This document shows, one piece after another, positions 44,853-49,524 of a stretch of DNA of 49,524 bases. This DNA comes from an uncultured Acetatifactor sp. (GTDB taxonomy: Bacteria; Bacillota; Clostridia; Lachnospirales; Lachnospiraceae). The notes beneath the pieces were generated by a model that saw only the letters and a program-made list of their open reading frames with translations, searched no databases and was not told where the DNA came from. The translations under genes were made by a program, and so were the position numbers. Location: positions 1 through 49,524 of the forward strand of contig CANRLX010000012.1 of the NCBI GenBank assembly GCA_947631615.1, written 5' to 3'. Position 1 is the stretch's first letter. The number at the start of each line of letters is the position of its first letter.

Positions 44853-44964
44853 CCACGGTTTCGTTCCCTTGGTTCAATTTCCTTGGTTCCGTCTCCTCGG
44901 TTCCGTCTCCTCGGTTTCGTTTCCTTGGTTCAATTTCCTTGGTTCCGTCTCCTCGGTTCGTTCC
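44853..44964. repeat. 14-base tandem repeat between pstA and pstB
   Basis: Eight consecutive 14-base units (112 bases exactly), the clearest being CCTTGGTTCAATTT, CCTTGGTTCCGTCT and CCTCGGTTCCGTCT. Units alternate among these variants; the two end units are degenerate. No gene is visible in this gap. Confidence 0.9.
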
Positions 44965-44996
44965 AATGCAGGATGGATGCTCTTGCGGTTTCCTCC

Positions 44997-45890
44997 TCAT
45001 CCCCCGCTGGGCTTCAGCCGCGACGCCACGACTTTGGTCAGGAAATTGATCAGCAGGACGATCGCAATCAACACGCAAGCGATGCCAAAGGCGACGTCAT
45101 ACTCGCCGTGCTGCATCCGCAGGTAAAGCTCAATGGTGAGCGTACCGCCGGAATCCAGTGTCTTTCCGAAAATTTTTCCGATGTCTGCCGCCAGGCTTCC
45201 GGTAAACCGCGGCAGCTTGTAAGCGCTTCCCGCCGTGAAGAGCAGCGCCGCCGATTCCCCCACGATACGCCCTACGGCCAGGATGATACCGGTCACAATG
45301 CCGGGCAGGGCGGAGGGGAGCAGTATGGTGCGGATCATGTGCCATTTGGCCGCCCCCATACCCAGCGCTCCCATGCGGTAGCTCTCCGGCACCGTGCGCA
45401 GCGCCTCCTGAGTGTTCCGCGTGATCAACGGAAGCACCATTAAAGTCAGGGTAAAGGAACCTGTGAGCAGAGAATAGCCAAGCTTCAAGGTCTCCCCAAA
45501 AAACACCATGCCAAACAGTCCGAAGATAATGGACGGGATCCCCGACAGGGTCTCCGTGGTAAACTCTATTAAAGAGACCAGCTTCCCGGGCTTCGCATAC
45601 TCATTCAGATAAATGGCGGCTCCCACCCCAAGGGGCGTTGCAATGAGCAGAGTGATCACAATGATATAGAGGGTGTTGACCAGATTTCCCAGAATACCGG
45701 CCGTCTGTTTGACGGCACTGGACACCGTGGTGAGAAAGCTCCAGCTGACCGTGCCGATCCCTTTGACGAACACATAGAGAAGGATCCCCGCCAACAGAAA
45801 CACGGAGAGGGAGGCAAAAAGACAGACCGCTGTAAGCAGCAGCGCCTCCGCCGGCCGCTTTTTCTTTCCTAAAACAGTGGTTTTTGTCAT
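44997..45890 (-). CDS. pstA: Phosphate ABC transporter permease PstA
   Basis: The 297-residue permease has about six membrane helices and the inner-membrane-component motif EALRTVPESYRMGALGMGA, with SGIPSIIFGLFGMVFF ahead of it. Its start overlaps pstC by 4 bases. It ends just before the repeat-filled gap that precedes pstB. Confidence 0.95.
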   Translation of the reverse strand: MTKTTVLGKKKRPAEALLLTAVCLFASLSVFLLAGILLYVFVKGIGTVSWSFLTTVSSAVKQTAGILGNLVNTLYIIVITLLIATPLGVGAAIYLNEYAKPGKLVSLIEFTTETLSGIPSIIFGLFGMVFFGETLKLGYSLLTGSFTLTLMVLPLITRNTQEALRTVPESYRMGALGMGAAKWHMIRTILLPSALPGIVTGIILAVGRIVGESAALLFTAGSAYKLPRFTGSLAADIGKIFGKTLDSGGTLTIELYLRMQHGEYDVAFGIACVLIAIVLLINFLTKVVASRLKPSGG

Positions 45891-46792
45891 TTTGAAGCGC
45901 CTCCCCTCTTCCGCACTCCGGTCAGTACAATATTGATCAGCATAATGAATACAAACAGCACCAGTCCAATGGTAAAGAGCACCTGCCTGTGCAGTCCGGA
46001 GGAATATCCCATCTCGCTGACGATGGCAGTCGTCAAAAACCGCACCGAGTTAAAGGGAAGCGGAATATTGACGCTGCTCCCCGACACCAGGGTGATTGCC
46101 ATCGCCTCCCCGACGGCTCTCCCCACTCCCAGGACCACCGCGGTCATGATACCCGATTTCGCCGCCGGAAGAATGGCCTTGAAAATCGTCTGGACCCGGG
46201 ATGCCCCCAGTGCCAGCGATGCCGCTTTGATGCCGGGCTGCACCGCCCGAATGGAGGTCTCGCTGATGTTGATGACCGTGGGGAGGATCATGATTGCCAG
46301 CACGATCACTGCCGACAGAAGATTGGCGCCTCCCGTAAACTGATGTGTCTTTGAATGGGCAAACACCGCACGCTCCAGCTTATACATCAGAGGATTCAAC
46401 AGGTAGATCCCCAAAAGTCCGTACACCACGGAGGGGATCCCAGCCAAAAGCTCCACCGCAGGCTTCATGACCGCGGCAAGTCTCTTCGGCGCCACCTCCG
46501 CCAGAAACACGGCGGTGAAAAGTCCCACCGGCACCCCCAGAAGGATGGCCAGAAACGTGCCGATCACCGAGGTCAGTATCACATACAAGATACCAAAGTG
46601 CGGCTGAGCGGCCGTGGGCTCCCACACCGTTTGAAACAGGATCTCACCCAGCCCCACCTTCAGGATCGCGGGCGTCCCGCTGATGATCATATACAAGGTG
46701 ATAGAGACCACGGCCAGAATGGCAGACAGGGCACAAACGGTAAAACCCATCCTTGCCACTGTCTCTACCACCGCTTTTCTTTTTCTGTTCAT
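45887..46792 (-). CDS. pstC: Phosphate ABC transporter permease PstC
   Basis: The 301-residue permease has six or so membrane helices, AGIPSVVYGLLGIYLL and the EAA-like loop AVQPGIKAASLALGASRVQT. It pairs with PstA to form the phosphate channel and is translationally coupled to it by a 4-base overlap. About 130 bases separate it from pstS, mostly a tandem repeat. Confidence 0.95.
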   Translation of the reverse strand: MNRKRKAVVETVARMGFTVCALSAILAVVSITLYMIISGTPAILKVGLGEILFQTVWEPTAAQPHFGILYVILTSVIGTFLAILLGVPVGLFTAVFLAEVAPKRLAAVMKPAVELLAGIPSVVYGLLGIYLLNPLMYKLERAVFAHSKTHQFTGGANLLSAVIVLAIMILPTVINISETSIRAVQPGIKAASLALGASRVQTIFKAILPAAKSGIMTAVVLGVGRAVGEAMAITLVSGSSVNIPLPFNSVRFLTTAIVSEMGYSSGLHRQVLFTIGLVLFVFIMLINIVLTGVRKRGGASK

Positions 46793-46845
46793 ACGATTTA
46801 CCTTTTTCCACGGATCGGGAAATATTCTCTATAGGAAAGATTGTT

Positions 46846-46943
46846 CTACGGGAATAACTCTATGGTAATTATTCTATGGCAATTATTTTACGGCAATTAT
46901 TCCACGGTAATTATTCCACGGTAATTATTCTACGGTAATCAAT
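46846..46943. repeat. 14-base tandem repeat over the pstS stop codon
   Basis: Seven consecutive 14-base units (98 bases) such as CCACGGTAATTATT and CTATGGCAATTATT run from 46846 to 46943. The last unit and part of the next lie inside pstS: they encode its final residues ITVE and supply the TAA. The array therefore appears to have grown from the end of the gene into the pstS-pstC gap. Confidence 0.9.
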
Positions 46944-47881
46944 CCGATGTCCGCCGCAATTCTTTGTCCTTCCTCGCCCATCACAAAGTCAAACCACGCC
47001 TGCACCAGCTCGCTCTGCTCGGAGATTTCTCCCAGCGTAGCCATAACGAAGGGCCTGCAGAGGAAATAGCTGCCCGCCTTGATGTTCTCCGCGGTCGCCT
47101 CGACTCCCTCCAGCTTTGCGGCCGTCACACTGTCGTCAATGGCGTCCAGAGAGGCGTAGCCGATGGCGCCGGGCGTGGAAGCCACCTTTGCAATGACGGC
47201 GCCCGTGCTGTCCAGCTCGTTTGCGTAGACACATGCGTCCTCAATCTCCAGAAGCTCCTCAAACGCGCTTCGGGTGCCGCTTCCGGCCTCGCGCCCTACC
47301 ACGACAATGGGCTCATCGGCCCCGCCAAGCTCGCTCCAGTTGGTGATCTTGCCGGTGTAAATGTCGGTCAGCTGCTCCTTGGTCAGGTCGGTCACGGTAT
47401 TTGCCGGATCCACGCAGACCGCGATGCCGTCGATCGCCACAATGTTTTCCACCGCTCCCTTCTCTTTCTCCTCATCCTTTAGGTTTCTGGAGGAGTTGCC
47501 GATGTCCACCGTACCCGAAAGGACCGCCTCGATGCCCGCACCGGAACCGGTAAATTCAGCAGATGCGTTCACGTCGGGGTATTTCTCCATAAATGCCTCG
47601 CAGAGGGCGTTGGCCAGCTTCTCCATAGAGGTGCTGCCGGATAGCTGAAGGGAACCCGAGAGCGTTTGATCCGACGCAGCCTCCTGGCTCTTCGCCGCAG
47701 AATTGTCCTGGGATATCGAAGCCTCTCCCTGGCCTGCCGCATCTGTGTTCTGTGCGCTCTGGCCGGCAGAGGAACGGCTGCCGCAGCCTGTGAGGGCTCC
47801 CATAAGAAGTGCGCACGCTCCTATCAGGACGATTGTTTTTTGTTTCGTTTTTTTGTTTTGTTTTTCTGTTCTCTTTTTCAT
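46925..47881 (-). CDS. pstS: Phosphate-binding lipoprotein PstS
   Basis: PstS captures phosphate outside the membrane for PstCAB. The 318-residue product from ATG 47881 has a basic start, a hydrophobic stretch and lipobox LTGC. A low-complexity Gln/Ser/Ala linker follows, then the binding domain with LSGSTSMEKLANAL, FTGSGAGIEAVLSGTVDIGN and VVGREAGSGTRSAFEEL, the phosphate-contact loops. The in-frame ATG 47947 touches the -10 element, so the start is 47881, behind GGGAGG. The final codons are part of the 14-base repeat. Confidence 0.96.
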   Translation of the reverse strand: MKKRTEKQNKKTKQKTIVLIGACALLMGALTGCGSRSSAGQSAQNTDAAGQGEASISQDNSAAKSQEAASDQTLSGSLQLSGSTSMEKLANALCEAFMEKYPDVNASAEFTGSGAGIEAVLSGTVDIGNSSRNLKDEEKEKGAVENIVAIDGIAVCVDPANTVTDLTKEQLTDIYTGKITNWSELGGADEPIVVVGREAGSGTRSAFEELLEIEDACVYANELDSTGAVIAKVASTPGAIGYASLDAIDDSVTAAKLEGVEATAENIKAGSYFLCRPFVMATLGEISEQSELVQAWFDFVMGEEGQRIAADIGLITVE

Positions 47882-47947
47882 AATGTGTTTCCTCCCTGTT
47901 TTGTTTTCTTGTGATGACAGGGATATCCTACCATGAAAAAAATTCAC

Positions 47948-47989
47948 ATAATATCAGCGCGAAGTAACATGTAAGTAAAATTTAGGTAA
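47948..47989 (-). promoter_or_regulatory. Candidate PhoB box and promoter of the pst operon
   Basis: On the minus strand TTACCT (47984-47989), TTACTT (47973-47978) and TTACTT (47962-47967) repeat with exact 11-base steps, one DNA turn, and a -10 element TATTAT (47948-47953) begins 14 bases after the start of the last repeat. No -35 is needed where the repeats lie. Direct repeats with an 11-base period are the known form of PhoB/PhoP boxes. Confidence 0.7.
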
Positions 47990-47993
47990 GTAA

Positions 47994-48087
47994 AATTGGA
48001 GGAGAATCGGGAAGGGAATTGGGAAGGAAATTTGGAGGGAATTGGGATGGAATTTGGAAGAAAATTTGGAGGAAATTTGGGAAAAAG
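47994..48087. repeat. Degenerate purine-rich tandem repeat between pstS and the recombinase gene
   Basis: About eight imperfect copies of an 11-13 base unit resembling AAATTTGGAAGG follow one another upstream of the pst promoter. The strand is almost entirely A, G and T. There is no gene between 47954 and 48228. Confidence 0.7.
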
Positions 48088-48107
48088 GACAGAATTTCAC
48101 CCGCGGC

Positions 48108-48136
48108 TTGCCTAATTCCTCTCTTTGCGATATACA
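48108..48136 (+). promoter_or_regulatory. Promoter of the recombinase gene
   Basis: TTGCCT and TATACA are separated by 17 bases, about 90 bases ahead of the start codon. Confidence 0.5.
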
Positions 48137-48228
48137 AGAATCATAGGCGGACGCAGAGCTTTTTGCTTTTGTGCAGATCAGCCCCGCAAAAGCCTGTACC
48201 AAAATAAAAACCAAGGAGAATGGATGCC

Positions 48229-49149
48229 GTGAACACGTTTCAAACACAACTAGAGTACTATTTACAATTTTGCCAGTTTCAGAAAAGACTGGATCGCAAG
48301 ACGTTGAAGGCCTACCGGATCGATCTTTCCCAGTTTGGCCGGCAGCTTTCGGTCGACACGATCCCACAGATCACCCCCGACATGCTGGAAGCCTACATTG
48401 CCACGCTGCACCAAACCTACAAGCCCAGGACCGTCAAAAGAAAGATCGCTTCCCTGAAAGCCTTTTTCCACTATCTGGAATATCGGGAGCTGATTGACCG
48501 GAATCCCTTCAGCAGGATACGGGTAAAATTTCGGGAGCCTGTGATCCTGCCAAAGACGATCCCCTTGCGCAACGTTGAGGCGTTTCTCTCAGCCATCTAT
48601 CAAAAACGGCGGGAAGCCAAGACGGATTATCAGCAAAAGGCCGCCTTGCGGGACGCCGCGGTGGCGGAAACCCTGTTCGCCACCGGAATGAGAATTTCCG
48701 AGCTCTGTTCCCTGCAAATCTGTGACGTGGATCTGTATGAGCGAAGGTTTCTGATCCACGGAAAGGGCTCCAAGGAGCGCATCATCCAGATCGGAAACGA
48801 CGACGTTCTGAAAATTCTGAAAGAGTATCAGCAGGTCTTTCACCCTTCTCCCCAGCCCACCGCTTCTTTTTTTATAAATCAAAATGGTGTTACATTATCG
48901 GATCAGTGTATTCGGAGAATGATCAACAAGTACACCTCTCTCGCCGCGATCCATCAGCATATCACTCCCCATATGTTCCGCCACACCTTTGCCACCAGCC
49001 TGCTGGAGGCGGATGTCGACATCCGCTATATCCAGGAAATGCTGGGGCACAGCTCCATCAATATCACGGAGATCTACACGCATGTGGCTATGTCAAAGCA
49101 GCGGGATATCCTGACGACCAAGCATCCGAGAAAGGGATTTCAGATATGA
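48229..49149 (+). CDS. xerD: Xer-type tyrosine recombinase
   Basis: The 306-residue protein has an N-terminal SAM-like DNA-binding domain and a catalytic domain with the tetrad and active tyrosine visible: TGMRISELCSL (Arg), HGKGSKERII (Lys), HMFRHTFATSLLE (His, Arg), LGHSSINITEIYTHV (His and the Tyr nucleophile). Length fits XerC/XerD or a XerD-like recombinase; which one cannot be told from sequence alone. The start is taken as GTG 48229, 10 bases after AAGGAG; the in-frame ATG 48220 is too close to that site. No phage or integron genes surround it. Confidence 0.9.
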   Translation: MNTFQTQLEYYLQFCQFQKRLDRKTLKAYRIDLSQFGRQLSVDTIPQITPDMLEAYIATLHQTYKPRTVKRKIASLKAFFHYLEYRELIDRNPFSRIRVKFREPVILPKTIPLRNVEAFLSAIYQKRREAKTDYQQKAALRDAAVAETLFATGMRISELCSLQICDVDLYERRFLIHGKGSKERIIQIGNDDVLKILKEYQQVFHPSPQPTASFFINQNGVTLSDQCIRRMINKYTSLAAIHQHITPHMFRHTFATSLLEADVDIRYIQEMLGHSSINITEIYTHVAMSKQRDILTTKHPRKGFQI

Positions 49150-49203
49150 TATCCGGCCGAGGCGCGTCTTTTTCGTCGGGCGCGCCCCGCCAGCCGCCCT
49201 CTC

Positions 49204-49524
49204 CTAGCTCCACAAGGTCTGCAGGATCCCGTCTGCTATCGCCTGGGCAAGCTCCTGAAAACGCTCGTCAAACAGAGCGTTGTCCGCGTCTGTGTTGATA
49301 AAGCCCGCCTCCACCAGCACGGCCGGCATCTGCGTCCGGTTCAGCACCACCAGATTCTGTCTCTCGTTGACGCCCTGATTGATGTAGCCCACCTGCTCCA
49401 GTCGGGCGTTGATGTTGTACGCCATCTGCGCCGCGGCGCCGTAGCGGTTGTACACCAGGCTCTCCACTCCGGAGTACTGGTTGGGATAGGGACTCGCATT
49501 GCGGTGTATGGAGACAAAATAATC
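49204..49524 (-). CDS. N-acetylmuramoyl-L-alanine amidase, C-terminal part
   Basis: The frame ends at 49204 and runs off the right edge; 106 residues are visible. They contain the zinc-ligand region VSIHRNAS and the catalytic-Glu segment PAVLVEAGFINTDADN of the Amidase_3 fold (LytC/CwlD/AmiC group), which cleaves peptide stems from peptidoglycan glycan strands. The start, signal peptide and any cell-wall binding repeats are outside the window. It converges on the recombinase gene. Confidence 0.93.
   Translation of the reverse strand, partial: DYFVSIHRNASPYPNQYSGVESLVYNRYGAAAQMAYNINARLEQVGYINQGVNERQNLVVLNRTQMPAVLVEAGFINTDADNALFDERFQELAQAIADGILQTLWS

Noticed and set aside
44853..44964. Regular 14-base repeats considered as a CRISPR array
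   Set aside because: The units are contiguous with no unique spacers, too short for CRISPR repeats, and no cas genes are present.
48108..49149. Xer-type recombinase as a prophage or island integrase
   Set aside because: Length and motifs fit a housekeeping Xer-type enzyme, and no att repeats, tRNA gene or phage genes lie nearby.
49161..49186. GGCGCG/CGCGCC pair between the recombinase and amidase genes as a terminator
   Set aside because: Only 6 bp with a 14-base loop and no T-run after the stem.

Overview
The window looks like a chromosomal segment of a moderately GC-rich Clostridia member, most probably Lachnospiraceae. This rests on gene content: a SCIFF ranthipeptide with its radical-SAM maturase next to a fused secDF and a TIGR04086-type membrane protein, a TM1266-type hydrogenase regulator, a meso-DAP-type MurE, and PASTA kinase and phosphatase genes inside the def-fmt-rsmB-rlmN run. 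Almost everything is on the minus strand. The plus-strand genes are a MATE transporter, a CNNM/HlyC-type membrane protein and a Xer-type recombinase.

Layout, left to right. (1) 1-1024 is the 5' part of a group II intron on the minus strand with the N-terminal part of its reverse transcriptase; it sits just behind the terminator hairpin of an ABC transporter gene. (2) 1120-5031 holds that ABC transporter, lgt and ychF. (3) 5032-6400 is an AT-rich, decayed patch with a Fic-family gene lacking the catalytic histidine and the remnant of a small HTH regulator. (4) 6541-22492 is a long run of co-directional housekeeping genes, read in the direction murE-priA-def-fmt-(Zn protease)-rsmB-rlmN-stp-prkC-rsgA and continuing into a large membrane protein and a PLD-type protein. 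Many junctions overlap by 4-8 bases. (5) 22696-29689 holds an unrecognised coiled-coil protein, the MATE gene, a TM1266-type regulator, a PfkB sugar kinase, recJ and an anchored protein with Asp-rich calcium-loop-like motifs. (6) 29793-33090 is accessory: an XRE/membrane regulator, a HepT/MntA toxin-antitoxin pair, a methyltransferase, a decayed second methyltransferase, a NUDIX hydrolase and a TfoX-N protein. (7) 33262-37797 is the secDF-scfB-scfA-TIGR04086 block. (8) 37958-39295 is the CNNM-type protein. (9) 39305-47989 is a complete phosphate regulon: pstS-pstC-pstA-pstB-phoU, a Na/Pi cotransporter, phoB and phoR. (10) 48108 to the end holds a Xer-type recombinase and the end of an N-acetylmuramoyl-L-alanine amidase.

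The most interesting non-coding signals are in the phosphate block. Two promoters (pstS and the Na/Pi cotransporter) carry direct repeats with an exact 11-base period, ending at the same distance from a -10 box, which looks like this lineage's PhoB box. The pst operon is also interrupted by separate short tandem-repeat arrays: a 14-base repeat running over the pstS stop codon, and a 16-base plus a 14-base array between pstA and pstB. Other signals are a stem-loop between the SCIFF precursor and maturase genes, the intron-in-terminator arrangement, and several gene remnants. Functional calls come from motifs read by eye; no database search was run.
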